Shown: piece by piece, positions 22,740 to 34,018 of the stretch
Numbering within the stretch: position 1 is the stretch's first letter
Layout of the letters: each line of letters begins with the position of its first letter
Assembly: GCA_023376005.1 (NCBI GenBank)
Contig: CM042141.1
Coordinates: 96,386,092-96,450,091, forward strand
DNA length: 64,000 nt
Direction of reading: 5' to 3'
From: Doryteuthis pealeii
Lineage: Eukaryota; Mollusca; Cephalopoda; Myopsida; Loliginidae
Notes under the pieces: generated by a model
Seen by the model: only the letters and a program-made list of their open reading frames with translations
What the model was told of the DNA's origin: nothing
Database searches by the model: none
Position numbers and translations under genes: made by a program

Positions 22740-23740
22740 GAGATGAGTTGCAACCCAGAATAGGGGTGGTTGGCATGATGTACCCCACCCTCCATCCAAA
22801 ATAGTTGGTCACCAGTAGGACATAGTAGTTAGGAGCTGGCTGTCAAAAAGGATGGAATAGCAAACTGACAAAGTCCTTGTCCGCTGTTCATATCATGATA
22901 GTGAGAAATCAACATCCAATTCCATATTGTCAAGTGTCACACACATTCCTCAAATCAGAAGATAAGTTTTCATCAATAAAGACAGCCATACATATGTATT
23001 CTGAAATTCGTGTTTGGCTTCTTTCAGGCATTTGATAGATCTCCTTTTGGAAACAAACACGTGGGAAAGAGACGTAGGCTAAGTGGTGAAACTGTGTGGG
23101 CTGTGGAATATAATTGTCACAGCAGTCTTGACCATGGTAAGGGTTGGAATATCTGGTGGTATGTAAGAAAAATTGTCCTATTTATAAACTTTGCCAACAG
23201 CAGCAGTCATTTCCAATAGAAATTGGCCAATGAGGTGAGAGGACAGAGAGCATTTAAGATTGTTTGCACTGTGCTCAAATCAATTGCTGGTTGAACTTTC
23301 TGCCAGAAAGACTCAACTTTGGATTAACACCAGAGGTTAACCAGAGACATCTAACTTATATATTACAAGGAAAACTACAAACTCCTAATGGTTTCACGGA
23401 TTCTAACAGTAAGAAATAAATTGGAAACAGATCAATTATTAATTATCACAGTGAACAATCCAATAGAAATTTTGAAGCTCTGAACACCAAATACACTAAC
23501 TATGGGAATAGGATCCTCACTGACTGGTGGCAGCTAATATATATATATATATATATATTGTATACTTTATTGTTAATATATTGTATACTCTATTGTATAA
23601 CAATATATCAACCCTGTGGTTTATTTAATGCCAAATGGTTTTTTTTTATATATATGATTTGTAGGTAGTTTGTTTTTCAATAAATTGTTAGAGTGCAAGA
23701 TAACAATTGGTAATAAATGTTGCGTTACAGTATTGTTAAA
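22740..23740. other. No gene or classified repeat seen
   Basis: Includes a short (TA)n at 23538-23560 and some GC-richer sequence around 23010-23220 with a 69-codon ORF lacking motifs. Confidence 0.5.
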
Positions 23741-23755
23741 CTCATTTTCTGATCT

Positions 23756-24224
23756 ATTTAACCCATAGATGGGAACCTAACAGGTACAACCTCTTCAGTT
23801 CAGTGGACCTGGGAGTAATGACAATGAAGGGGTACTCCACACTCCCCAGAGCTTCAAAATTGGAACTTCTCCACTAGATGCAGTTTAACATAATACCTAG
23901 CACACTAAGACCCTCATCCACTATCTACCTTCTAGCACGTTTATGATAAAAGGGGTTGAGAGTTTGCCCTAAGAGCAATAGGGTCGGGACAATCATATAG
24001 GTGCTAAGGCTTGGTGTGACCAGCCAATCGATCAGAGAGCACCTCTTCAACCATCCATCTAGCCTAAAGTGGAGTGTTGCTTGACATGGACTGTTCAGCC
24101 AACAGGATTCCATCCTTAAGCATCACGGGTCGCATTCACGGCCAACAGGTGACCCCATTAGGGGAGGGGGTCTTACCCCCCTCTGCAGAGTGAGGTCTAT
24201 ATATTCTACAACCTCAGCAGATAG
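23756..24224 (-). mobile_element. SINE-C copy
   Basis: ATTTAACCCATAGATGGGAA at the left to TATTCTACAACCTCAGCAGA at the right. Diverged, with a small internal deletion in the head half. Confidence 0.85.
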
Positions 24225-24296
24225 GGCTAAGTATACTTTAAGGATTTGGCTTTGGAAAACATTATCATTCAAGGCTTACAGTATGGTTCAGATATA

Positions 24297-24425
24297 TAGT
24301 TATTTACTAAACTTAGCTTAGATGTGGCACAAGGCCAGAAGTATGGGGCACCCAGTGAAAATCAAACTCACTAACAATGGTCTGCTAATCTAGCTTGCTA
24401 ACCATTACACCACATGAGGTGCCTA
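24297..24425 (-). mobile_element. SINE-D copy
   Basis: Inverted head GCTTGCTAACCATTACACCA and box B complement AATCAAACTC; tail TTATTTACTAAACTTAGC. Confidence 0.8.
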
Positions 24426-24518
24426 TGGTTTAGATATATAGATTCTTCAGAGTACTTCAAATTTTGACTCCATTAGAAAGATGTCATATTATGTGAATTC
24501 CATCAGATTAGTAGAGTT

Positions 24519-24776
24519 CAGGACTGGTTTAGCTCAGTCAGTAGTGCATCTGCCCTGGAATCGCAAGGTTCTAGGTTCAATACCAGTCCTCGCCAACTCA
24601 GCGCATGATATATGGGTAATCTGATCCATGTAGTAAAGTGGTGAGCTGACGGTAGGTGTAGCACTTCACCTCAACAAAAACAACCTCCCTGGTTTAGTGC
24701 TAGCGAAAAGGGGACAGACTCCCTTGCTGTCCAGTTTATACCGACAATAGGCCACTCTACTGACTTTACTACACAG
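24519..24776 (+). mobile_element. SINE-B copy
   Basis: Head ACTGGTTTAGCTCAGTCAGT and box B TAGGTTCAATACC; body GGGGACAGACTCCCTTGCTG. Confidence 0.9.
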
Positions 24777-25196
24777 TATAGTTCATTGAGGGAGAGGGAG
24801 AGAGAGAGAGAAAACACTTCCTTTCTTCTTTTTCTCTCCTTCCTCTATTTGCTGCTAGCAAGCCTTCAACTCTTAGATTCTTTTACATATTCAATGTTAG
24901 ACCTTTGTTCATTGGCCTTCTTTGTTTGTTGAGAGGGGAGACCAGTGACATTGGTAGTACCTCTTGACCACAACATAACAGACAAGCAGATGTGAGATAC
25001 AATAATGTTCTGAAGACAGAAGATTCCTTATGTGTCATTGTAACTTTAAGGAAGGTGTTGCATGTCATTTTTACTGTAATCTGTTGCTTGGTTGGTTGAG
25101 TCTTACGGCATGTAAACCCTAGGGTTATTTTAGGCTGAGGACATTTTGTTTTATTCATTCTTGTAGGGTATTCATATTTTTGGTTTTAAAATCAAT

Positions 25197-25278
25197 TTTT
25201 TTAACACATTTTTTCAAACTCATTTTTTGATCTATTTAACCCATAGATGGGACCCATAACAAATGCTACCACTTTTGT
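25197..25278 (-). mobile_element. SINE-C 3' fragment
   Basis: ATTTAACCCATAGATGGGAC followed by ATGCTACCACTTTTG, then the similarity ends. Confidence 0.6.
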
Positions 25279-25392
25279 TTTTTGGGGTGTTGGATTATCT
25301 TGGTGGTATACACCATAAACATTTTCCAGTCAAAAATATGCAATTTCATGTTGCATTCAGTGAAAAATCTTATTTCTCTTAATTTTTTAAAT

Positions 25393-25632
25393 GAGGCTGG
25401 ATAATTTGTATTATTTGGACTATTGTCCTCATCTCTATTGTTATCTACACAATGGTTCAAAGTTCCGTGAAGGTTCCTGATTGCGACAAGAAGGTTTCCG
25501 AGTTTGAAGAGAAGGTTCCCCGAGTCTTACAAGAAATACCCGAAGAAGGCCGGAAGGCATATTGGCTGAAATGTTGTGTAGATAACAATAAAGATGAGGA
25601 CAATAGTCCAAATAATCTAAATAATAGAAAAA
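25393..25632. repeat. Foldback element with about 50-bp arms
   Basis: ATTATTTGGACTATTGTCCT-CATCTCTATTG at the left is complementary to CAATAAAGATGAGGACAATA at the right. The middle (TTCCTGATTGCGACAAGAAG, GAAGAAGGCCGGAAGGCATA) is shared with 38410-38578. A short in-frame repeat gives a spurious 73-residue ORF. Confidence 0.7.
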
Positions 25633-25649
25633 TATATTTTCCAATTACT

Positions 25650-27085
25650 AAAAAATGCCATTTGGGATTTTAAGTTTTGCCTACCTCTTGCCTATATCTT
25701 TTGACTGTGAATGCTAAACACTAGGCATTAAAGAACCATTTGTGAGTCTATAAACTTATTCATTGTATTAATGTTTAATATGCCGAATCTATTAATATTT
25801 GGGTTGTGTTGAGTTGATAAAAATATCTAAACTGAAGGCATCACCAATGCTTTCAGGTTTAAATTAACTTATTGCCATTCAATTATAACAATGGCATGTG
25901 GATAAATATGGATGAATAACATTTCCATTTTATACTTCTTTTAATTGTTTAGATCTTTATCTTTTGACTATATATTTTTTCCCGCTTTTATCTTTTAAAA
26001 CAATGTTTGTTTCATGAAACTGCTTTGTCTGTTTGAGGAAAACCTTTACAACTTTGTAAAAATATTAGCTATCTGCATTGATATTATTTATACTTGGCAT
26101 TTATAGTTTTTTGATAGCAGCAGAAGATATTTATTTATTTTTGGTATGTTTCTTTCTTTTTATTATTTATTCGATGCAAAAAGCAAGTGTCAGCCAAGAG
26201 GGAAATTTAGTCCCATGTAAGAGCCATAATTTCTAATTAGGCATTGTGTGTTGTCATGGCTAAACAAACAAGAGTCGAGCATTCAAAGAAGTAGAAACTT
26301 TGGCAGTTTTTGAGTTGAATGTTTAACAGAGCTTGTTAAGTTATTACAATAATAATAATAACAACAAATATTTCTACAACTTCTACTCTGCAAGATTCAC
26401 TGCTTCTAGTGAGGAGATTGGATTTGATAAAGGTTCCTGGAGGAGTTTGCTTAGCATCAGCTGTGCATAATGGAGATACTCTCCAATTAGTCTGCTAACT
26501 TATAAATGTTGATTCTTATAGAAATTTGATTTATTCCAAATTTGACAGATTGGTTTGGCACATCAATATGTGTACCATAATTGCATTAGTTGTTTATTTT
26601 CTTGTGTGGACCAAAGAATGAAATAAAAATAGTTTGATATTTTTAGGAATAAAACAGCACAAATAAGAATATCATGTTTATTGTCTGGGGAGATAGATCC
26701 CTCATCACCAGGCTTTAGTTAATTATTGGCATGGGATCACAGATGGCCAGAAACTAGGGATTTAAACTTATAGGTTATTTCTATATTTTATAGTTCAATA
26801 AATGATTTTGCTAAATTTAAACACAAACAGAGTCACAATATGTTACAGAAACCAAAGTTCACAAATGGAAAAAAAATATACGACTTTAAGAGAAAATCGG
26901 AACAGATTAAATTCATTCATTTACAAAAATAAATAAATAAAATAGAATAAATAAATAAAAGATCCAACAATAAGACATCCTGAAAAAAGTTTGAATGATT
27001 AGATATAAAATGGTAAAACGTCTGTGGATCTGTGTGTGTGACAGATTGTAACTAAAAAAAATATGACACACAAGTACCAAAAACA
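25650..27085. other. AT-rich non-coding stretch
   Basis: No ORF or repeat of note. A short (AAT)n lies at 26348-26365. Confidence 0.5.
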
Positions 27086-27088
27086 AAT

Positions 27089-27590
27089 ATACGAGGTATG
27101 TGAGAAAAGTTCTAGGTTGATTGCATTCTTCTATGAGAGGTACATTGCGTCCACTGCGAGTTCTTGCCACAGGGCCAGATGATCAACCAGCATGTCTATA
27201 AAGAGATACTGCAGCATTTGCTTCATTCAGTGTGCAAGAGATGTGGCAGGACAACTCGTGGGTGCTTCACCATGACAACACACCTGCCCACACTGCCCTG
27301 AGTATCCGAGAGTTCCTGGCCCAGAAGAACATCACTGTGTGGAGGAACCTCCCTACTCGCCTGATCTGGTTGCATGTGACTTTTCCTTTTCCCCAAGCTC
27401 AAGGGGGTCATCAAGGGAACCAGTTTTGAGGATGTGCACTGCATCAAAAAGGCTGTGACGACAGAGCTACGGAGAATCCCGGAAAAATCCTTCCAGGAGT
27501 GCCTGCAAGCGGGGCAGAGAATAATGAAAAAGTGCATTAGACTCCAGGGGGATTACTTTGAAGGGGATAACTCGTATACAGAATGAGTAT
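27089..27590 (+). pseudogene. Mariner-like transposase remnant
   Basis: The left end ACGAGGTATGTGAGAAAAGT is mariner-TIR-like. Translated blocks follow the mariner catalytic region: WVLHHDNTPAHTALSIREFL contains the HDN catalytic Asp, followed by a proline-rich segment and, after a frameshift, the C-terminal region ending QGDYFEGDN. The N-terminal DNA-binding half is mostly deleted, and no matching right TIR was found. Dead copy of a Tc1/mariner cut-and-paste element; GC-richer than its surroundings, implying a later arrival. Confidence 0.85.
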
Positions 27591-27759
27591 CAGCCAAAGA
27601 AAGTTTTGATTAAATAATTATGATGGTAAAGTTTGTAAAAGTGAAGATATATGAAAAATAAAAAAATATGTAATAACAACATTAACATTTATTAGCGTTG
27701 CAAAGTTACTATAAAAATACACTAAAGATTTCTGTTTACCTTAAAAGAATAAAACCAAA

Positions 27760-28515
27760 TAATATATATATATATACTGTTTATTATAATGTTTAATAAT
27801 CTTTTTATAAATTATAAGATTTATACTTGAATTTAAGATATAATAAAAATACACTTACAATATGAAAAAAAAAAATCAGACTGTTAATCATAAAAAAGCT
27901 GAGTTATGATAAAAATACTTACAATATAAAGAATCAAACCGTTTATCATGATATAATAAAATAAAATAATAATATACATTACATGATGTAATAGTTAGCA
28001 AGCTGGATTAATAAACCATTGTTAGTGAGTTTGATTCTCATTGGGTGCCCCATACTTGCAGCCTTATGCCACAACTAAGCCAAGCAAATAACTACATATA
28101 GGGTTTATTCTATAAATTATAACATGTATACTTAAAAAAAAAAAAAATAATAATGTATATATACTGTCTATTATAATGTTTATTTAAAAAATTATAACAT
28201 TTATACTTCAATTTAAGTAAAGTTATGATTAAAAAAAAACACACTTATGATAAACAAAAAAGAAAAGAAAAATCATTTATCCGAAGAAAAAATATATATA
28301 TATTGTATATATACTGTTTATTATAATGCTTAATCATTGTTTTATTTATTATAACATTTATACTTTAATTTAAGTAAAGTTACAATAAAGATATGCTTAC
28401 GATATATTAAAAAAAATAATATAAAAATCAAACCGTTTATCATAAAAGTAAAATTATATAATAATGATGTATACATACTGTTTATTATAATGTTTAATTA
28501 TTTTGTAAATCAAAC
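27760..28515. repeat. AT-rich tandem repeat, about 150-190-bp unit, 4 copies
   Basis: Each unit starts near ACTGTTTATTATAATGTTTA and contains ATACTTCAATTTAAGTAAAG and ATCAAACCGTTTATCATAA. Units begin at about 27777, 28162, 28312 and 28479. A SINE-D interrupts the array. Confidence 0.65.
27980..28097 (+). mobile_element. SINE-D copy nested in tandem repeat
   Basis: TGTAATAGTTAGCAAGCTGG head, GAGTTTGATTCTCATTGGGT box B region, tail AACTAAGCCAAGCAAATAAC. Confidence 0.8.
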
Positions 28516-28744
28516 CATTTCACTTAATCAGAGAGAAAAATTCATCAAATCATATTGGAAGCCCTGGTTACTGGTGTTAATTTGAAATGGACAATATATT
28601 TATTTTGTTAAATAGTAGCAAAAAAAAATTAAATTGTAATAAATATTGTCCATCCTCCAAGTATTTTGTGATTGATAAAAACATTTTAAGAATTAAATTG
28701 TACATTATTAGTGTTTTTATCTGGTGTTGATTTTATATAATGTA

Positions 28745-28835
28745 CAGGCAATGCCTGGTATCCCCACTAGTCTATTATATAACAGCCTAGACTCTGTGTG
28801 TGTGTGTGTGTGTTTATAGATGGGTTTATCCAAGA
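28745..28835 (+). mobile_element. Helitron 3' end abutting a Helitron-like 5' end
   Basis: Hairpin CAGGC-AAT-GCCTG then GTATCCCCACTAG ends at 28770. The next bases TCTATTATATAACAGC... CTCTGTGTGTG look like a Helitron 5' end starting at 28771. The full extent of either element was not resolved. Confidence 0.5.
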
Positions 28836-28904
28836 ATTGAGTTTTATCTCTTCTTCTAAGATTTATATTTTGGTTTCATTTTTATTATGTAAGTATTTCC
28901 CATG

Positions 28905-29168
28905 TATATATTTACCCATGTCCAATTTCTAAGCAAAGTAAATCAGGTTTGAATTCAGAGTTTCTATCTTCTCAACTGGTTGCCTAAACAAGGCTATAAA
29001 ATCTAGTTTGCCCTACTATTTACCCATATCTGGCTGGGGTAAGAACAGATGGACTCAAGCCTTCCCCAAAAGCATTAGCTCAAAGTGAAATGCTAACAGC
29101 CATGTCCAGGATTTGAACTTGGATCACCAAGTCCATTTCCTATGATGATAACCATTACATGAAGTGTG
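28905..29168 (-). mobile_element. SINE-A copy, diverged
   Basis: CAACTGGTTGCCTAAACAAG, TACCCATATCTGGCTGGGG and inverted head GATAACCATTACATGAAGTG. The 3' end is truncated. Confidence 0.8.
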
Positions 29169-29399
29169 CATTTATTTTTGTATGTATTTACAATTTGTAA
29201 ACATACGAATATGAAAATAGACAGTTCTATATGAGAGTTACAAAAGCAGTCTCATTCACTTCCTGTTTTAAAGGCCAGAATTATATCTTTTAACATATTA
29301 GCTATTAGGTACAAAGGGATATCTCATGATATTCACTGGTAGTGATTTAGAAAAAAATACAGCATCTCTTTCATGGAAGATAACACTGCATGCTATATG

Positions 29400-29678
29400 T
29401 ATTTACCAACCCCTCCACACAAGCGGGATGTGATACAAGGTTTATTTTAAAACTGAGTTTAACAGGTTTGAATTCTGAGTTTTCCCTTCTTGGCCAGTTG
29501 TCATACCAAAGTTAAAGAGCCCAGTCTGCCCTACTATTTACCCATAGCTGGAAGGAGAATAGTTGGATGCATACCTTTCTCAAGAGTAAGAGAGCTATGT
29601 GAAATGAAACCAGCCCTGACCAGGATTTGAACTTGTGTCGCCGTATCCATTTCCTATGACGATTCGGATTGCAGGTCC
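29400..29678 (-). mobile_element. SINE-A copy
   Basis: ATTTACCAACCCCTCCACAC to TATGACGATTCGGATTGCAG. Its box B complement reads GATTTGAACTTGTG. Confidence 0.85.
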
Positions 29679-29852
29679 ATATTTGACCCAGAATGCTTTT
29701 AATTTTCTCATAGAATTGGCCTGGTTCAAAAATGGTATGATACATTGGGCTACGGCCTCTAAGAGTAAAGTTTTAAAAAGTGACACACTGGCATTCATAT
29801 TTATTATTAAAGAAGTAACTTTGTATTTAATGATAATTAGTAAACAACTATT

Positions 29853-30003
29853 TTTACCCATAGCTGGAGGGAGAATAGTTGGATACATACCTATCTCAAG
29901 GGTATTAGCGCTATGTGAAATGCAAACAGCCTCATCCAGGATTTGAACTCATGTTTCCATGTTCATTTTCCTATGATAATAACCATTACATCCCAGGCAC
30001 CTC
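29853..30003 (-). mobile_element. SINE-A 5' half
   Basis: Begins mid-body (TTTACCCATAGCTGGAGGGA) and ends with the inverted head AACCATTACATCCCAGGCAC. The 3' half is missing. Confidence 0.85.
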
Positions 30004-30404
30004 CTATACAGCAATAAGAGACTTGAGAATGATCAGCCCTATAAAGCTATTTAACAACTGTCATAGACAAGAGTTTCTTAATATGAATCCTATTCAGCAT
30101 ATTTCAATTATTTTGGATCTTGAAATCAAGAAAATATTTTGCAAAAGAAACATTTTATTTCATCTTTCCAATTCTGTCTGGTTGGATATTCTACAAGTGA
30201 AGATAACAGATCTGATAAAATTGATACCTAAAAGATTTTTTATTAAAATGGTAAATCAATCAAATTTACTTTACATATTCTTTAATTGTCCAGAGTGTTA
30301 AATGAATGCACTTATTTTTTTAAATTGTCTACTTTTGTCGTTGTAGATGGTTGGTTAACATGTCAACCTTTGTTCAAGTCAGTGTTTTTTTTAAGGGGGG
30401 GGGA

Positions 30405-30640
30405 GGGGTCTTTGTTTAATGGTATATCAAACTTTGTGGGTTATTCAATGCATCAAATCATCCTTGTAGAAGAACAGTCATGCTATTGTTTAAACCATGG
30501 CTTAGGGAATGACAGGGTTCATACTTTTCCCAAGGGTATTCTTCCGAAAGTGAACGTAATAGTGTTACTGGAGTTAGAACTCACTTATACTACAATGTAG
30601 CAGTCCAGGAAATTATTCACTACACCACCTGGACTGTGTG
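30405..30640 (-). mobile_element. SINE-E-like repeat
   Basis: TTTAATGGTATATCAAACTT tail, ATCATCCTTGTAGAAGAACA, GTGAACGTAATAGTGTTACT, and inverted head ATTCACTACACCACCTGGAC. Related to 3493-3668. Confidence 0.5.
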
Positions 30641-30644
30641 TGTT

Positions 30645-31157
30645 ATGTTTTTTAAGCAGTTATATAATTTCAAGTAACTATTACTATCTAATAATCATTT
30701 GTAAACTATTATAGCTTCAGGTGACTATTTTTGTAAAATTTGTAAAATTATTTAGTTTCAAGTAATGTCCTATTTAATAATAATTTGTAAATAATTATAC
30801 ATCTTCAATTTAAGGTGGCTCACAAAGTGTAATGATTAGCAAGCTAGACTAGCAAACCATTACTAGTGAGTTAAGCAAAGATTAGTAAATAATTATATAT
30901 CTTCAATTAACTATTTCTATCTAATACTAGTAATTTACAAACCTTTATATGACTTAGTAATCATTCCTATCTAATACAAGTAATTTGTACACTTATTATA
31001 TGGTTTCTAGTATTCTTATCTAATACTAATAATTTGGAACCAATTAAATGTAGTTCACAATCATTTTAAACAAGTAAATACTTCATAGTTACAATATCAA
31101 TGTTTTAAGAGCCAATGTAAAAATGTAGTTGAAAATCATTTTAAACATTACAAGTAG
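30645..31157 (-). repeat. Minisatellite tail of SINE-C, about 55-bp units
   Basis: Degenerate units of the form TATATGGTTTCAAGTAACTA plus CTATCTAATA..TAATTTGTA. Six or more copies lead into a SINE-C body at 31158. Confidence 0.6.
30806..30885 (+). mobile_element. SINE-D fragment nested in the tail array
   Basis: AAGTGTAATGATTAGCAAGC head. AATTATACATCTTCAATT before it and AATTATATATCTTCAATT after it look like an 18-base target duplication. Confidence 0.65.
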
Positions 31158-31312
31158 ACCTATTTGATCAATAGATGGGACCCTAACAAGTACTACCACT
31201 TCTGGGTCAAAGTGGACCTGGGAGTAATTACAATGAAGGGTTGACTTCATAGTCCCAAGAGCTCCAAAACTAGAGCTGCATCTCTGAATGCAGTTTACTG
31301 TCATAGCTCTGC
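31158..31312 (-). mobile_element. SINE-C 3' part
   Basis: AATAGATGGGACCCTAACAA, CACTTCTGGGTCAAAGTGGA and CTGAATGCAGTTTACTGTC. The head half is absent. Confidence 0.75.
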
Positions 31313-31346
31313 ACATCTCTGTAGATATGCTTGCACATAATAAATA

Positions 31347-31372
31347 TGTGTGTGTGTGTGTGTGTGTGTGTT
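31347..31372. repeat. (GT)n microsatellite
   Basis: About 13 GT units. Confidence 0.95.
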
Positions 31373-31379
31373 TATATTA

Positions 31380-31500
31380 CAAAAAATGTGCCAACCAGCA
31401 AAGACTTACAGCTTTGTGCAGATACTGGATGTCAGGAGGAGGAGTTGCTAGGAGCAATGACCAGACAGAGTCATAGAAATCCATGCTGTCAGCACGACAT
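31380..31500 (+). pseudogene. LINE (RTE-like) C-terminal fragment
   Basis: One frame reads QLCADTGCQEEELLGAM-like residues (LQLCADTGC visible), the conserved extreme C-terminus of an RTE-type LINE found in many invertebrates. Isolated fragment without reverse transcriptase. Confidence 0.6.
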
Positions 31501-31622
31501 GATCATGATACAGGTGGGTGTTTATATTACAAAAATACACACACACACACATATATATACAGATTACTAAACTCATAAAATGAACTGGGCTTTGATTATA
31601 ACCTTGTACATGGCAAAATATC

Positions 31623-31625
<3 letters not shown>

Positions 31626-31672
<47 letters not shown>
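31626..31672. repeat. (TA)n microsatellite
   Basis: About 23 TA units. Confidence 0.95.
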
Positions 31673-31675
<3 letters not shown>

Positions 31676-31743
31676 GGAGAATATGTGCTTAAATATTGTC
31701 AGCTGAAAATAGCCATATCACAAACGTTGTCTGTTTGTTTACT

Positions 31744-31748
<5 letters not shown>

Positions 31749-31792
<44 letters not shown>
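31749..31792. repeat. (TA)n microsatellite
   Basis: About 21 TA units. The preceding 60 bases (TTGTCAGCTGAAAATAGCCA) also precede the (TA)n at 41770. Confidence 0.95.
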
Positions 31793-31793
<1 letters not shown>

Positions 31794-31964
31794 TATGAAT
31801 GTTGTTTTCTTAATTTAAAAAATAATGATAATTGTAGATGTTTTCTCTAAATATTATCAGTTTAATCTAAGTGCAATGTACATAACATCTTGTAATATTA
31901 GTATTATTTTTTCTATATAACTTATCTGATATATTTCGTTTATAGTGCCTAATTTTTGTCAACA

Positions 31965-32255
31965 CAATAATTAACATTGGACTAAGGTGCTTACATTGAT
32001 CATATAGAAATCTGATCTCTGATAAAATAAAGTCAGAATTCTTCCAAGTTGTAGCTGTATCAGTGTTATTGTATGGCTGCACCATTTGGACTTTAATGAA
32101 ACAATAGGAAACAAAAAAGAAGCTAGATAAGAACTAGACAAGGATGTTGTGTTCTGTCCTGAACAAATCCTGAAAGCAGCACGCCACACAAAAGAACAGC
32201 TGTATGGTGATTTGCCTCTTATCATAAAAACTACCCAAGTAAGATTACTCAGTAT
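31965..32255 (+). pseudogene. LINE (RTE-like) reverse-transcriptase thumb fragment
   Basis: Frames around 32045 read VAVSVLLYGCTIWTLMK, the conserved LLYG(C/S)xTW region after the RT palm, then RMLCSVLNKS and a degraded QLYGHLP-like block, with stops and shifts. Same family as the fragments at 34795 and 50685. Confidence 0.7.
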
Positions 32256-32259
32256 CCTA

Positions 32260-33390
32260 TAAGGAACATTAAAGTCATCATATTAAAGACCAATTGAGTC
32301 AACAAGAAAGAATAAAAAAGAATTTCCAAAATGCCATTTTCCTTTTTGGTTCAGTATTAAAACAAAGGGCAGATAACTAAGTTATCTTAGATTCAATATA
32401 TTCAGGTTATTTAGTATAGAGTTTTTGAAAAAAGTAGAAAATTTTTAATAATTTTTGGGACTTTCTAAAACCAACAATTTTTGGGATTGATGTTTCATTA
32501 TCACTATTTGAATGGGAACGCTATCATTGTGTAGCATTTTGTTTTTCATTTTTCTTACATTTTGAGTGTCAAGAGGAGACTTTTAAACATCATAAACAAA
32601 GGCTCAAAAGCTTTTGCTTGTTTCCATAATTTTCTTTTCATATGATTTATAATTATTAACCAAGTTGAGCCCTGTGGATGGTTTAATTAAAACCGAAACA
32701 TTTTAGTGTCGTCTTTCTAAATGTCAATCATATTTTCTTGCTTTTTCAAAAACTTTATACTTATTCACATTGTTGGATTTTATATCAATTTCTTTCTTCA
32801 TATCAGGTTATTTACTAAACTTAGCAAGTTTGATTTAACATGTACAACCCCCCCCCCTTAAAAATTGAACTATATGTCCCTTTTCCCATTAAAAACACTT
32901 AAATAAAATAAATAAAGAATTAATACTTCCAGGAACATCTGCTGTTCCAACAAATAACACCTATACTTAGTATACCATTACCAAAAAGATGTGATGTCTA
33001 TTGGTTTTCTAGTATTCAATAACAACTATATCAGAACTTATCTATTGCATAGGAAACTCGAAACTGTTACTAAGGAAAGATGTTTTGAGCAATGAAGATA
33101 AGCTTCTTTTTTTTTATCAAAGAACTTCAAATCCTACCTGTTAACCAGGCTGATACCACACTATCAGTTTAAGGGTTCAGCTTAGCACCATAACATCAGA
33201 CTATAAGGTCATGAATACTATTTCAATTTCATGTATAAGGTTGAAAGAGGCAATGTGAAAGAAAGTTTGGATTTAGAACCAGATCAACTTCTTTCCTTCT
33301 AGTATATAATATTACAGTTATTAAATATTTGAAACTAACATGATATTTTTATAAAAATTATATCTATACATATAATTTGCTATATTTCTA
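32260..33390. other. AT-rich non-coding stretch
   Basis: No gene or repeat recognised. A C run lies at 32848-32857. Confidence 0.5.
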
Positions 33391-33394
33391 AGTA

Positions 33395-33575
33395 AAGAGT
33401 GTTCAACATTATAAATAGAGCATGTATATCTTAAGTTAGAGTAGTGAAGTCAATAATGCTTGGTCACTGTTAGTTTCTTTCCTTTGTGATTTTCAAAGCA
33501 AGTTTGCTTTGAAAATCACCTAGGCAACTGACAATTACCAAGTGCTGCTGAATTTATGTCTTCATGACCCTAACT
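33395..33575 (-). repeat. MITE-1 hairpin, copy 3
   Basis: AGTAAAGAGTG...GAGCATGTATATCTTAAGTT is the inverse of the ends of copies 1 and 2. The stem centre contains GATTTTCAAAGCAAGTTTGC-TTTGAAAATC, an extra perfect palindrome. Confidence 0.65.
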
Positions 33576-33576
33576 T

Positions 33577-33868
33577 ATATTTATCAACCCCTCTACACAA
33601 GCAGGATGTGACACAAAGTCAATTTCTTAAGCAGAGTTTAACAGGTTTGAATTAAGAGTTTTCCTTCTCCTAGACTGGTTGCCTAACCAAGTTTAAAGAG
33701 CTCAATCTGCCCTATTATTTACTCATAGCTGGAGAGAGAATAGTTGGATGCATACCTTTCCCAAGTGTATTAGTACTATGTGAAATGCAAACAGCCTCGT
33801 CCAGGATTTGAACTCAGGTTAACGAGTTCATTTCCTATGACCCTAACCATTACACCATGTGCCCCAGA
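33577..33868 (-). mobile_element. SINE-A copy, near full length
   Basis: ATTTATCAACCCCTCTACAC to CTAACCATTACACCATGTGC. It directly follows MITE-1, as at 16957. Confidence 0.9.
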
Positions 33869-33964
33869 CTTCATATATATGAAAGAGAATGGGAGTGTGT
33901 GTTTGCAAGATAACTTGTTTAAATAATTTACAATGCCTCAGTTATCCTATATCTTTTATTTATC

Positions 33965-34018
33965 AAAAAAAAGAAAAAAAAAGAAGAAAAAAAAAAAAGA
34001 AAAAAAAAAAGAAGAAGG
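33965..34018. repeat. Poly-purine (A/G) tract
   Basis: 54 bases of A runs broken by single G or GAAG. Confidence 0.9.

Noticed and set aside
26913..27170. 85-codon minus-strand ORF
   Set aside because: Mostly Phe/Leu/Tyr from AT-rich DNA; its start lies antisense to the mariner remnant.
29915..30301. 128-codon ORF
   Set aside because: It starts inside a SINE-A and runs on into AT-rich DNA; no family motif.
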